From Caulobacteraceae bacterium (GTDB lineage Bacteria; Pseudomonadota; Alphaproteobacteria; Caulobacterales; Caulobacteraceae), in NCBI GenBank assembly GCA_947452665.1, contig CANGEH010000002.1, positions 1 to 31,854 of the forward strand: a DNA stretch of 31,854 nt, read 5' to 3'. Shown here piece by piece: positions 1 through 8,066 of this stretch. Within the stretch, counting starts at the first letter, position 1; the number at the start of each line of letters is the position of its first letter. Made by a program: the position numbers and the translations under genes. The notes beneath the pieces are model-generated. The model saw only the letters and a list, made by a program, of their open reading frames with translations, did not search any database and had not been told where the DNA came from.

Positions 1-105
1 CAACTGTAAGCGGCGAGTCCGCGTGTCATAGGCCACTGGATCGGTGATCTGGGAAGGCGGCACGCACCGGCTATGACCCGCGAGCCAGGAGACCTGCCTG
101 TCGCG
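1..105 (+). promoter_or_regulatory. Cobalamin (B12) riboswitch, 5' part outside the window
   Basis: The stretch holds the conserved core of an adenosylcobalamin-type riboswitch. CAACTGTAAGCGG is at the very start, GCCACTG near 33-39, GGGAAGGCGG near 51-60, and the B12 box GAGCCAGGAGACCTGCC is at 82-98. The 5' arm of the closing helix and the first conserved boxes must lie left of base 1. It precedes the BtuB-type receptor gene by about 125 bases, the usual target of B12 repression. No clear U-tailed terminator follows. A small GGG-TTTT-CCC hairpin near 143-153 lies before the ribosome binding site, so translational control is more likely than attenuation. Confidence 0.9.
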
Positions 106-229
106 GTCGTCCTTCGATCAGCCGGGGTGCGCTGAGCGAACGGGGTTTTCCCGAGCGGCGATATGGTTGGCGTTAGATGGGGATGTCCCGATCTGGCGCT
201 GGATATGTCACGCTTGAGGAGGACTCGTA

Positions 230-2176
230 TTGCGCCTGAAATCTCGTCTAACCGCTTCAGCGGCCCTAGTGGCCTGCCTGTTCAGCACTGCCCTGCCAAG
301 CCTTGCCCATGCCGATACAGGCCTTGGCCTGGTGATTGATGACGAGGTCATTGTCACTGCCACCCGCACCCCTGAAAAGCGCACCGAGGTTGCGGTCGCC
401 ACCACCCTGATCACAGCGCGCCAGCTGGAATCGGTTCAGGCTGTTGCCGTCTCGGATGTCTTATCGCGCAGCCCAGGCCTTAGCGTCACTCGCAATGGCG
501 GCCCCGGCAGCGCTACGCAGGTGCGTATTCGCGGTGCTGAGACCGAACAGACCCTGGTCCTGATCGATGGCGTCCAGCTGAACGATCCCTCCATGATTGG
601 CGGAGGCTATAATTTTGCTAATCTTTTGGCAGGCGATTTTGAGCGGATCGAGGTCTTGCGCGGCCCGCAATCGACCTTGTGGGGCAGCCAGGCCATTGGC
701 GGCGTGGTCAATATTCTGACTGCCCGGCCAGAGGGTGCCCTGTCTGGCCAGGCCAGTTTCGAAGGCGGTTCACGCGCCACCGCGCTGGGGCGCGGCGCAA
801 TCGGTCTTGGCGGCGACTGGGGCGGGCTTAGGCTATCGGCCTCAAGCCTTGTGACCAACGGCATTTCAGCTTTTGCAAAGGCAAGGGGCGGCAAGGAATT
901 GGACGGCTATCACAATAGCTCGGCCAGCGGTCGCCTGGACCTAAACTTGACCGATCATTTGAGCCTGGATGTGCGTGCCGCCGTCATGCGGGGCAAGACC
1001 GGGTTTGATGGCTATTTGCCGCCCGATTATGAATTCGGCGATACGCCTGAATATGGCCGCACCCGCGACCTGATCGGCTATCTGGGCCTAGACCAGAGCC
1101 TGGCCAATGGGGCCCTGACCAACCGGCTGGGCCTTTCCTATACCCGCACCGACCGGGCCAATTATGATCCGACGCTTAGCGTCGCCAAGACCTTCTATGC
1201 CCGCGGCGTCAATACGGCGCTGCAATATCAAGGCACCTGGTTGATTACCCCACACTGGCAGGCCGTCTATGGCGCAGCCAGCCAAAGGTCCTGGTTTCGC
1301 GACGCCGCCCCGTCCGAATATGATCCAAACCCCAATCCAGAGCGCCATGCGGTGCGGCAAGACAGCCTTTACGGCCAGATCCAGTCTCGTCCCTTGACGG
1401 GCCTAGTCCTGACCGCCGGAGCGCGGCACGAGGCACATCAAAGCTTTGGCGGTGCGACCACGGTCCAGACCGGGGCGGCCTATACCCTGCCCGGCCGCGC
1501 CACCACCTTGCGGGCCAATTATGGCGAAGGGTTTAAGGTGCCATCGCTCTATCAGCTCTATGGCGATTATGGCGCAACCGGCCTGATGCCAGAGCGGGCC
1601 AGGGGCTGGGATATTGGCCTTGAGCAAGGTCTGCTAGAACGCCGCCTGATCGTCTCGGCAAGCGTGTTTAGCCGCAAGACGGCCAACCAGATCGATTTTG
1701 TCAGCTGCCAAGCCGCGCTGTGCGACACCCGCCCCTATGGCCTCTATGCCAATACGGTCAGGGCCTTGAGCCAGGGCCTAGAACTCAGCGCCGATCTGTC
1801 CTTGAGCCGGGCCTTGAGCGTCTCGGCCAATTATACGGCCATGACCGCTAAAAACCGCTCGCCGGGCGATGATTTTGGCCACCGCCTGCCCCGCCGAGCC
1901 AACCGAATGGGAACGGTTGAGGCCAGCTATACCTGGCCAATTAATCTAACCACCAGCCTTGCCGTCCAGACGGTGGGTGACAGTTTTGACGATAATGCCA
2001 ATACCATCCGTCTGAAGGGCTATAGCCTCGTCGACATCCGCGCCAGCCTGCCGCTTAGCCAGCAGTTTGAGGTTTATGGCCGGATCGAAAACCTGCTCGA
2101 TCGCCACTACCAGACCCTGGCCGATTATGGCACGGCTGGGCGCGGTGCCTTTATTGGCATTCGGGCCAAGTTCTAG
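230..2176 (+). CDS. btuB: BtuB-type TonB-dependent vitamin B12 receptor
   Basis: Outer-membrane TonB-dependent receptor that would import cobalamin with energy from TonB-ExbBD. The 648-residue protein has a signal peptide ending near ALA/HADT at about residue 28. A TonB-box region (DDEVIVTATRT, about 37-47) follows, then a plug domain with the typical VLRGPQSTLWGSQAIGGV segment, and a 22-strand-type barrel ending in aromatic F648. Length is close to that of E. coli BtuB plus a short extension. The start is TTG, chosen because GAGGAGG lies 7 bases upstream and the signal peptide begins there. The cobalamin riboswitch upstream supports B12 rather than siderophore import. The gene converges on the BA14K gene and shares a CTAG with it. 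Confidence 0.93.
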   Translation: MRLKSRLTASAALVACLFSTALPSLAHADTGLGLVIDDEVIVTATRTPEKRTEVAVATTLITARQLESVQAVAVSDVLSRSPGLSVTRNGGPGSATQVRIRGAETEQTLVLIDGVQLNDPSMIGGGYNFANLLAGDFERIEVLRGPQSTLWGSQAIGGVVNILTARPEGALSGQASFEGGSRATALGRGAIGLGGDWGGLRLSASSLVTNGISAFAKARGGKELDGYHNSSASGRLDLNLTDHLSLDVRAAVMRGKTGFDGYLPPDYEFGDTPEYGRTRDLIGYLGLDQSLANGALTNRLGLSYTRTDRANYDPTLSVAKTFYARGVNTALQYQGTWLITPHWQAVYGAASQRSWFRDAAPSEYDPNPNPERHAVRQDSLYGQIQSRPLTGLVLTAGARHEAHQSFGGATTVQTGAAYTLPGRATTLRANYGEGFKVPSLYQLYGDYGATGLMPERARGWDIGLEQGLLERRLIVSASVFSRKTANQIDFVSCQAALCDTRPYGLYANTVRALSQGLELSADLSLSRALSVSANYTAMTAKNRSPGDDFGHRLPRRANRMGTVEASYTWPINLTTSLAVQTVGDSFDDNANTIRLKGYSLVDIRASLPLSQQFEVYGRIENLLDRHYQTLADYGTAGRGAFIGIRAKF

Positions 2177-2628
2177 CGCATGCGGCAATAATACCGCAGG
2201 CCGTCATTGGCCAGATAGGTGCCAGACCGGCGGTCAAATGAGCGATACTTGCGCGAGCAATAGTTCTGCCAACGCCGATTGCTCATCTGCCCGCGAGCAT
2301 AAGTTTGGTCGTCTTGCGATCCGGCTATGGCGGCGCCAAGCGCAAAGCCCAACATGCCGGTGACAATGGCGTCAGAATGGTCATCGCGCCGATCGGGATG
2401 GCCGCGCAGATAGTCCTGGCGGCCCTGCCAGCGTCTTTGATCCCAACCGCGCGGCGGCGGGCCATCCCACTGGCCACGGCCCTGACCATAGCCCTGGCCA
2501 TAGCCCGGACTGGGCGGCGGTCCCTGCATGCCCGGCGGCGGGCGGTGGTCGCGCTCCTGCGACAGGGCCAAGGGCGCCTCACTCAACATAGCGACCATTA
2601 ATAGACCGGCAATCAGGGTACGGGACAT
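2173..2628 (-). CDS. BA14K-family secreted protein
   Basis: Small exported protein of 151 residues. It has a cleavable signal peptide (MSRTLIAGLLMVAMLSEAPLALS), a Pro/Gly/Gln-rich linker with GYGQGYGQGRGQ, a short hydrophobic segment (about residues 90-103), and a C-terminal domain with YCSRKYRSFD, SGTY and GLRYYC. That ending is the signature of the BA14K family, first seen in Brucella as a lectin-like immunoreactive protein; its role here is unknown. The ATG at 2628 is preferred to an in-frame start at 2742 because it has GGAG about 9 bases upstream and starts the signal peptide. Its last bases overlap btuB by four. It diverges from the stress-protein gene across an FNR-like box. Confidence 0.8.
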   Translation of the reverse strand: MSRTLIAGLLMVAMLSEAPLALSQERDHRPPPGMQGPPPSPGYGQGYGQGRGQWDGPPPRGWDQRRWQGRQDYLRGHPDRRDDHSDAIVTGMLGFALGAAIAGSQDDQTYARGQMSNRRWQNYCSRKYRSFDRRSGTYLANDGLRYYCRMR

Positions 2629-2692
2629 GGCATCGGCTCCAGGGCAATAAGGATGCCCGCCACGACACTGGACCTGCGCGCCACGCGCCGCC

Positions 2693-2706
2693 TTGATCAA
2701 GGTCAA
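2693..2706. promoter_or_regulatory. FNR/FixK-type operator between BA14K and usp genes
   Basis: TTGATCAAGGTCAA matches the FNR/FixK consensus TTGAT-N4-ATCAA at 9 of 10 informative bases. Its centre is 63 bases from the ATG at 2763. A weak -10-like CATGAT lies at 2731-2736, about where a class II FNR promoter would need it. Universal stress proteins and BON proteins are common members of anaerobic FNR/FixK regulons, which fits the downstream genes. Confidence 0.6.
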
Positions 2707-2762
2707 GGCGGCGGACCACAAAACACCGTCATGATCCCCCACCCGCCAACAGGATCGAGATC

Positions 2763-3581
2763 ATGGCCTATCGCGATATAATGGTAATTCTAGATCATCA
2801 CGACGCTGATACAGCCTGTCTGTCTGCAGCCGTCCTGGTCGCCAAGGCCTCAAAGGCCTGCCTGGTCGCCACCTTCCTGACCCAGCCCTTTGTCTATCCC
2901 TATATTGGCGCCGATTTTGGCGCCTATGTGCCCTCTGACGTGATCCAAAAACTGGCCGATGATCATGCTGAACAACAAGAGACAGCCAGCCACGACGCCA
3001 AAAAGCGATTTGATGCGGCGATATCGGCCGCAGGCCTGACCGGTGAGTGGGCCGAGTTAGAGCTTGGAGATCCACAAGGCCTCTATGCCAGGGCGAGGCT
3101 CTGCGATCTGGTCGTGTTTCCAAAGGCGGGTATGGACCATCTTGGCCTGACGCCAGAGGCTTTAGTCATGGCGTCAGGCGGGCCGGTCTTGCTGGTGCCC
3201 GGTACCCAGCCCTTGACCAGCCTTGGCCAAAAAATCTTGCTAGGCTGGAATGACAGCCGCGAAAGCGCCAATGCCCTGCGCGGTGCCATGCCCCTGATCC
3301 ATCTGGTTGGCCATGTGCGCGTGGTTTGTGTCGGTGAGGACAAGACCCATGCCCTGCGCCAGCACCTGAATCGCCACCAGATTACCAGCAATGTCGCCGC
3401 TCACCCGCAAAAAGAGCTTGAGCCGGAACGTGTGCTGGATCAGGAGGCGACGGCCATGGAGGCAGATCTAGTGGTTATGGGCCTTTATGGCCACAATCGC
3501 CTGCAGGAATTTGTCCTTGGCGGTGTCAGCCGCGCCCTCTTATCCGACGCGGACCCCAAGGTCCTGCTGGTCGCCCACTAG
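2763..3581 (+). CDS. Tandem-domain universal stress protein (UspA family)
   Basis: Cytoplasmic stress protein of 272 residues with two Usp folds. The N-terminal fold starts at DIMVILDHHDADTA (about 5-18) and lacks a clear nucleotide loop. The C-terminal fold starts at KILLGWNDSRES and ends with GLYGHNRLQEFVLGGVS, which fits the ATP-binding pattern G-x2-G-x9-G-[GST], then VLLVAH. Family members bind ATP and help cells survive starvation or oxygen limitation; no specific reaction is known. An FNR-like box 63 bases upstream suggests induction when oxygen is low. A small lipoprotein gene and a triple-BON gene follow on the same strand and may be co-transcribed. Confidence 0.88.
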   Translation: MAYRDIMVILDHHDADTACLSAAVLVAKASKACLVATFLTQPFVYPYIGADFGAYVPSDVIQKLADDHAEQQETASHDAKKRFDAAISAAGLTGEWAELELGDPQGLYARARLCDLVVFPKAGMDHLGLTPEALVMASGGPVLLVPGTQPLTSLGQKILLGWNDSRESANALRGAMPLIHLVGHVRVVCVGEDKTHALRQHLNRHQITSNVAAHPQKELEPERVLDQEATAMEADLVVMGLYGHNRLQEFVLGGVSRALLSDADPKVLLVAH

Positions 3582-3602
3582 CAAAGCGAAAGCGGCCTCA
3601 AC

Positions 3603-3800
3603 ATGATCAAGCCCTATCCAGCCCTGGTCAGCGCCCTGGTCATGGCCGCGGCCCTGGCCAATCTAACCAGCTGCCGCCGGCCGCCGCCCCAGCCGCCGCA
3701 TGTCACACCGCCCAATGCCGCCGCGCCGGCCCATACTGAGCAAAACCGGCCCGCCCTTGATCAGGATCACAGACGCGCGAATAACCCTCCCCCACAATAA
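3603..3800 (+). CDS. Small proline-rich lipoprotein
   Basis: Short protein of 65 residues. The N-terminal hydrophobic segment ends in LTSC, which fits a lipobox with C24 as the lipidated cysteine; it is followed by arginines and a Pro/Ala-rich tail. It would be anchored in a membrane facing the periplasm. No family is recognised. It begins 21 bases after the stress-protein gene and ends 34 bases before the BON gene, so it is probably part of that operon. The ribosome binding site is weak, and the small size leaves some doubt that it is translated. Confidence 0.5.
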   Translation: MIKPYPALVSALVMAAALANLTSCRRPPPQPPHVTPPNAAAPAHTEQNRPALDQDHRRANNPPPQ

Positions 3801-3834
3801 TGGCCTTATTCCTGAGCAAGCCCGGAGCAGTCTG

Positions 3835-4479
3835 ATGGAAGACAAGGCCCTACGTCTCGACATTATTGATGAGCTGGATTTTGAGCCCAGCATTTGTTCA
3901 CAAGATATTGGCGTAACGGTCAGCAACGGGGTTGTGACCCTGAGCGGTCATGTCCATTCCTATGCCGAAAAATTGGCCGTCGAGCGCACGGTTGGACGGA
4001 TCAAGGGGGTTAAGGCCGTGGCCATGGACCTGGAGGTTCGCCTGCCCAGTTCACCCAAAACCTCTGATGACGAGGTGGCCAAACGCTGTGTCGATATCCT
4101 AAAATGGAATGTCTGGACCTCCGAAACCATACTGGTCAAGGTCGAGCATGGTTGGGTGACGCTGACCGGCGGTGTCGACTGGGCCTATCAAAAACAGGCC
4201 GCCGAGCGCGCCATCCATGCCTTAAGCGGTGTGCGCGGCGTGAGCAATCTGATTGCCATCAAGCCAGCCATCCACCCAGACGACGTCAGCAGCGCCATCG
4301 AAAAGGCGTTTCTACGCAATGCTGAGTTGGAATCCGACCAGATCCGGGTCCAGGCGCATGCCGGACAGGTCGTGCTGGAGGGCAATGTCAAGACCTGGCA
4401 TGAGCGCCAGATTGCCGAGCAAGCGGCCTGGTCCGCGCCCGGCGTCACCTCGGTCGATGACCGTATACGCGTCAGCTAG
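3835..4479 (+). CDS. Triple BON-domain protein
   Basis: Protein of 214 residues made almost wholly of three BON domains, at about residues 4-70, 79-145 and 149-213. Each shows the G-x-V-x-L-x-G pattern (GVVTLSGHV, GWVTLTGGV, GQVVLEGNV). BON domains are thought to bind phospholipid or envelope surfaces, as in OsmY, but no signal peptide is visible, so the protein may be cytoplasmic. The ATG at 3835 is preferred to 3700 because GGAG sits about 8 bases before it and the first BON domain starts there. The gene follows the stress protein and lipoprotein, and its 3' end overlaps the convergent Crp/Fnr gene by 8 bases. Confidence 0.85.
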   Translation: MEDKALRLDIIDELDFEPSICSQDIGVTVSNGVVTLSGHVHSYAEKLAVERTVGRIKGVKAVAMDLEVRLPSSPKTSDDEVAKRCVDILKWNVWTSETILVKVEHGWVTLTGGVDWAYQKQAAERAIHALSGVRGVSNLIAIKPAIHPDDVSSAIEKAFLRNAELESDQIRVQAHAGQVVLEGNVKTWHERQIAEQAAWSAPGVTSVDDRIRVS

Positions 4480-5263
4480 CCTGCGACCTTACCAGCGGCC
4501 TTGTCAGCCACAGGGCCCGCATTTCGGGCGTCAGATCAATCATGTCGCTGATCCGGACCGGATCAAGCGGCATGAACACCCCGGCCTGATAGGTCAATAC
4601 GCCTTCGCAACGCAGGTGCCGGATGGTGCGATTGACATGGATCTGGGTAAGGCCCAGTGCCTCGCCGATCGTGCGCTGGGTCAGTGGGATCTTGCAGGGC
4701 TCCGGCGCCAGCAAGATATCCTTACCCGTAACCCGCATGGCCAGACTAACCAGAAACTGCGTGACCTGGGTGGCGGCGTCCCGGCGACCCAGATTGACCA
4801 TACTGTCCTGGGTTAGGGCCAGTTCGCGCTCCAGACCGGTGACATATCCTCCCAAATAAGCCGGATCCGACCGGCTAACCGATTCCATCTGAGCCTGGCT
4901 AAGCCAGCAACAGCTGGCTGCGGTCAGGGCCTCAGCGGTCTTGGTCGCGGTGTCATGATGATTGGCCCTCAGCCAAAACGCCTCACCGGGCAAGACAAGG
5001 CGCAGCAATTGCCGAGTGCCATCATGGCGGTTGGAAAAGAGCCCGACCCAACCCGATCGGACCAGGCAATACCGGTCAGACTCATGCCAATCTGGGACAA
5101 GCTTTTCGCCGATGTGAAAAAGGCTGACCGGATAGACATTCCCGTAATGCGCGATGGTGTCGCCGTACGCGCTTAATAAAGCTTGAGGGCACGGCAGGGT
5201 CCCGCGGACGCTGCAATAGCGGCAATTGTCCTGCAGAACCGAGCCGATCTCGCCGTCCGCCAT
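4472..5263 (-). CDS. Crp/Fnr-family regulator with four FNR-like cysteines
   Basis: Transcription factor of 263 residues: an N-terminal cysteine segment, a cyclic-nucleotide-type sensor barrel (about 45-140), a dimer helix and a C-terminal winged helix. C14, C17 and C25 form C-x2-C-x7-C, as in FnrN/FnrL-type [4Fe-4S] oxygen sensors, and C118/C119 lie where FNR has its fourth ligand. The recognition helix reads LTQIHVNRTIRHLR instead of the ETVSR of FNR/FixK, so it should bind a different operator. Cluster binding is inferred, not shown. The start lacks a clear ribosome binding site but includes the cysteine segment. A similar protein lies at 16844-17605. Confidence 0.85.
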   Translation of the reverse strand: MADGEIGSVLQDNCRYCSVRGTLPCPQALLSAYGDTIAHYGNVYPVSLFHIGEKLVPDWHESDRYCLVRSGWVGLFSNRHDGTRQLLRLVLPGEAFWLRANHHDTATKTAEALTAASCCWLSQAQMESVSRSDPAYLGGYVTGLERELALTQDSMVNLGRRDAATQVTQFLVSLAMRVTGKDILLAPEPCKIPLTQRTIGEALGLTQIHVNRTIRHLRCEGVLTYQAGVFMPLDPVRISDMIDLTPEMRALWLTRPLVRSQAS

Positions 5264-5452
5264 AATAATCCGATCACAAATATCTCGTCACAGACAGAGG
5301 TTGCCGCTGCTTTTAAGTCGCTACAATAGTCATACACCCCTTAATTGGTCAATATTTTTTGCCAAACGGTAAATTAATACCCAATAAACAAGTGCTGGCA
5401 AATGAAAAATCTTTTCAGTTTGGATATTTGAATATATAACAACGTTACGACA

Positions 5453-5471
5453 ATCAAATTGACAATTTGAT
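5453..5471. promoter_or_regulatory. Perfect 19-base palindrome, probable operator
   Basis: ATCAAATTG-A-CAATTTGAT is a perfect 9-1-9 inverted repeat lying 49 bases before the ATG at 5520. The half-site order (ATCAA outward, TTGAT outward) is the reverse of an FNR box, so a different dimeric regulator is expected. Confidence 0.55.
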
Positions 5472-5473
5472 CT

Positions 5474-5510
5474 AGCTTAAATCTAATTTTACCCAGCTTG
5501 AATCTAATTT
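5474..5510. repeat. Two 16-base direct repeats spaced 21 bases apart
   Basis: AGCTTAAATCTAATTT at 5474-5489 and AGCTTGAATCTAATTT at 5495-5510 differ at one base and start 21 bases apart, two helical turns. The second copy ends 9 bases before the start codon at 5520. Such phasing is typical of tandem binding sites on one DNA face; blocking of translation or transcription is possible. Confidence 0.55.
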
Positions 5511-5519
5511 GGCTCGAGA

Positions 5520-6209
5520 ATGAACGCAGTTACTAGGCATAATAACCATATAATTTCTGGCTTAAATGCTAATGATTGGCAAATATTACAACCTCATCTT
5601 GAATATATAGAATTTAAATCTGGCCCCTTATCAACACAACGCGGCCCAAATGATTTTTACGTTTATTTTGTCGTATCTGGAATTTTTGCCCTCACCATTG
5701 AGGTGGATAAGCATGATACCGCCTTTGTGCTGCTCGGCCAGGACAGCCTCATCGATGCCACGGTCTCGCTTGATAATGGCCTAGACGCGGTCCAGGTCTT
5801 GTGCCTGACCAAACTGACGGCCTATGCGCTTTCGGCCAGTACGGCGAGCGCGCTCCTGCCTAATCTGCCGAGCCTCGAAGCGGGTTTGAAGACGGCAAAC
5901 CGAAACACCTTCATGAAAATGGCTAGGGTAACGGCCTGTAGCCAAAACCATACCAGCCAACAGCGCCTAGCCTCCTGGCTATTGCGCGCATCCGACCTAA
6001 CGGACAATTTGCGCCTTACGATCAGCCACCAGGTCTTGGCCCAGCTCCATGGCATCCGGCGGGCTGGGGCAACGGTTGAACTGGGCAAGCTCAAGGCATC
6101 GAATGCCATTACCACAGGCTATGGCTGGATCGAGATCAAGGACAGGGCCGTGCTGGAACAGCATGCCTGCTCCTGCTACCATGCCAGCACGGTTGTCTTG
6201 CAGCCCTAG
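5520..6209 (+). CDS. Crp/Fnr-family transcription regulator
   Basis: Protein of 229 residues with a cNMP-binding-type barrel (about 15-120) and a C-terminal helix-turn-helix around residues 165-200 (LTISHQVLAQLHGIRRAGAT), ending in GWIEIKDRAVLEQHACSCY. This ending matches the Crp/Fnr subgroup with a VRR-like recognition helix, not the FNR or FixK type. There is no N-terminal cysteine cluster, so it is not an Fe-S FNR; its ligand is unknown. The first 60 or so codons are clearly AT-rich (TTA, ATA, AAT), while the rest is GC-rich like its neighbours. The palindrome and direct repeats just upstream may be its own operators. Its TAG shares CTAG with the convergent dodecin gene. Confidence 0.82.
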   Translation: MNAVTRHNNHIISGLNANDWQILQPHLEYIEFKSGPLSTQRGPNDFYVYFVVSGIFALTIEVDKHDTAFVLLGQDSLIDATVSLDNGLDAVQVLCLTKLTAYALSASTASALLPNLPSLEAGLKTANRNTFMKMARVTACSQNHTSQQRLASWLLRASDLTDNLRLTISHQVLAQLHGIRRAGATVELGKLKASNAITTGYGWIEIKDRAVLEQHACSCYHASTVVLQP

Positions 6210-6403
6210 CTATCCAGCTCGAACAGGACCTTGGCCGTAACGCGGTAATTGACAATCAGGCCCTCGGCGACCTGGGCCTCAAAACTATCCACGCGCACTG
6301 TGCGGATACCGCGAACCGTCTTTGTGGCGACACTGACCACTTGATCGGCGGCTTCTTGCCATCCCGCATTTGAATCGGCTTGAAGCTCGATAATCTTAAG
6401 CAT
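6206..6403 (-). CDS. Dodecin family flavin-binding protein
   Basis: Small protein of 65 residues. It opens with LKIIELQADSNAGWQEAADQ, then TKTVRGIRTVRV, and ends VNYRVTAKVLFELDS, the strand-helix-strand-strand pattern of dodecins. These form hollow 12-mers that store or buffer flavins; W14 and Q46 are candidate flavin contacts. The ATG at 6403 is chosen because dodecins start right at this strand; an upstream in-frame start at 6487 would add an unrelated leader. It follows the DUF4010 gene on the same strand after about 105 bases, and converges on the Crp/Fnr gene with a shared CTAG. Confidence 0.82.
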   Translation of the reverse strand: MLKIIELQADSNAGWQEAADQVVSVATKTVRGIRTVRVDSFEAQVAEGLIVNYRVTAKVLFELDS

Positions 6404-6508
6404 GGGGCTCTGCCTGTTCTTAGGGTGAAAATCACAATTGATCATTGCCAAATTCCCCTCGGTGCGGACCTGATTGAGATCAAGCATATTGATGTTTATC
6501 CCTAAATA

Positions 6509-7771
6509 TCAAATGAGGCTGACCCCTAGGGTCATACCTGCCGCACCGATCAGCAAGGCGGCCAAGCTGACCAGGCCATAGGTTCGGCCATGCGCCCAGC
6601 CGCCTAGGGCAACCGCCAAGGCCGACTTGACCACAGTATTGCTTGCGACCGCGGCGCCAATGGCCAGGACAATCATGGACGGGTCGGCTTCAAGCGTGTG
6701 GGCACGCGCCAAGGACAGGGTAACAGCATCAACATCGGCCATGCCCGCCAAGATCGAGACCATCAGCACCCCACCCCGGCCAAGCACCAAACTGGCTAGG
6801 CGCGCAGTCAACATGACTAGGCTGATCAGGCCAGCCAGCCTCAGGGTCAAGAATAGGTCGAACGGTTGCGGCGCCGAAAGTTGCGCCGAACTGGGCAAGA
6901 CGGCAATGGCGTGGTCTCGCCGCATGACTAGGTACCCGCCCCCAAACAGGACCAAGCCCAGCCCCGCTAGGCCCGGCAAAAGGCTGGGCAGGAGCATTGG
7001 CCGGATCAGGGCGATAAGGAGCAGTGTGCGACAACTCATCACGCCGCTGGACAATAGGGAGGCCCCCGCCAGGCTCTGGGCCTGCTGCGGGCTTTGCCGA
7101 GCATTACGGGCAAACAATAGACCCACCGCCGTTGAGGACATTAGCCCGCCTGCCAGTGCCGACACGGCTAGCCCCCTGCCCGGCCCCAATATCCGCACCG
7201 CCCCATGCCCAACCAAGGACAGGGCCGCAATCATCACAGCCAGAAACCAGATTTCGGACGGCACCAGCGCGCCCCAAGGATCGATGGCCAGGTTTGGCAT
7301 CAGCGGCAAGACTAGGGCGCTCATAAATACCAGCACTAAGAATCCGCGTAATTCCGGCCAACTGACCGCCCGAACCCAGGCATGCAAGGAGGACTTGCTG
7401 GCCAAGAGTATGACAGCGGCGGTTGCTGCGGCCGCAGCCACCAAGGGCTGATCCCTTACCGCCAATACGCCGAGCCCATAGGTCAAGACGGCCGCAAAAA
7501 CGCTGGTTAGACCCAGATCACGATCACTGCGCGCCTCAAGATAATGAAACCCGCCAACCAATAGGCCAACAATGCCAAGACCGACCGCCGCCAGATAGGG
7601 TCCTGGCTCTAGGCCACAGGCCCCTCCCAGCAGGCCGATCAGGGCATGGGTGCGAATGCCTGCGACCCTATCGCCCTCAGGACGGTCTCTCGCCTGCCAG
7701 CCGCGCTCAAGCCCAATCAACATGCCCAGGCTCAAGGCAATCGCAAGGCTGTAAACCGGTCCGATCGTCAT
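6509..7771 (-). CDS. MgtC/DUF4010-type multi-pass membrane protein
   Basis: Inner-membrane protein of 420 residues with roughly a dozen hydrophobic helices. The N-terminal part carries LSLGMLIGLERGWQ and RVAGIRTHALIGLLGG, the MgtC/SapB-type signature. The C-terminal part (about 170-420) matches DUF4010, with GGLMSSTAVGLLFARN and MADVDAVTLSLAR. Transport or ion-related roles are suspected for the family but its substrate is not known. The ATG at 7771 has GGGGGAG 7 bases upstream, and is preferred to an in-frame start at 7849 that lacks a signal. It is followed by dodecin on the same strand. Confidence 0.8.
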   Translation of the reverse strand: MTIGPVYSLAIALSLGMLIGLERGWQARDRPEGDRVAGIRTHALIGLLGGACGLEPGPYLAAVGLGIVGLLVGGFHYLEARSDRDLGLTSVFAAVLTYGLGVLAVRDQPLVAAAAATAAVILLASKSSLHAWVRAVSWPELRGFLVLVFMSALVLPLMPNLAIDPWGALVPSEIWFLAVMIAALSLVGHGAVRILGPGRGLAVSALAGGLMSSTAVGLLFARNARQSPQQAQSLAGASLLSSGVMSCRTLLLIALIRPMLLPSLLPGLAGLGLVLFGGGYLVMRRDHAIAVLPSSAQLSAPQPFDLFLTLRLAGLISLVMLTARLASLVLGRGGVLMVSILAGMADVDAVTLSLARAHTLEADPSMIVLAIGAAVASNTVVKSALAVALGGWAHGRTYGLVSLAALLIGAAGMTLGVSLI

Positions 7772-7975
7772 GGAACTCCCCCAGGCCTTGATTGGCGCGC
7801 ATGGGCGATCATCCGCTCTCACGCCCTTGCGTGCCAAGGAATCCATCAAGCCATAACCGATGCAAAACCTCCAAATTCAGGACTTAAGATGGAAAACTTC
7901 GAAAACGTCCCCCACAAGTATAGGATGGCCAATTTTTGATTTAAGTCAGTATAGATATTTATCAAAACCACTTAT

Positions 7976-7991
7976 CATGATCAATATCATG
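7976..7991. promoter_or_regulatory. Interrupted palindrome CATGAT-N4-ATCATG
   Basis: CATGATCAATATCATG has perfect 6-base arms around CAAT. The core TGAT-N4-ATCA equals the inner part of an FNR/FixK box with both outer bases changed, so it may be a degenerate or Crp-type site. It lies about 140 bases before the amyloid-like gene. Confidence 0.4.
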
Positions 7992-8066
7992 TAAATAAGT
8001 AGATTCACATTCAATAATGGTCACACTCCCGATACGTGACGGGGGGTGGTCGGATAAAACTGTTAT

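Larger units (their letters stand above)
5264..5519. promoter_or_regulatory. AT-rich divergent control region between two Crp/Fnr genes
   Basis: About 256 bases of AT-rich DNA separate the divergent regulator genes. It contains ATTGGTCAAT near 5345, a perfect 19-base palindrome at 5453-5471 and two 16-base direct repeats at 5474-5510. No TTGAT-N4-ATCAA box is present. The layout suggests operators for one or both flanking regulators, but no factor can be named. Confidence 0.5.

Noticed and set aside
6627..7451. Long open frame on the plus strand within the DUF4010 gene
   Set aside because: It is antisense to a clear membrane protein, its product is Arg/Pro-rich with no domain, and such frames are common shadows in GC-rich genes.
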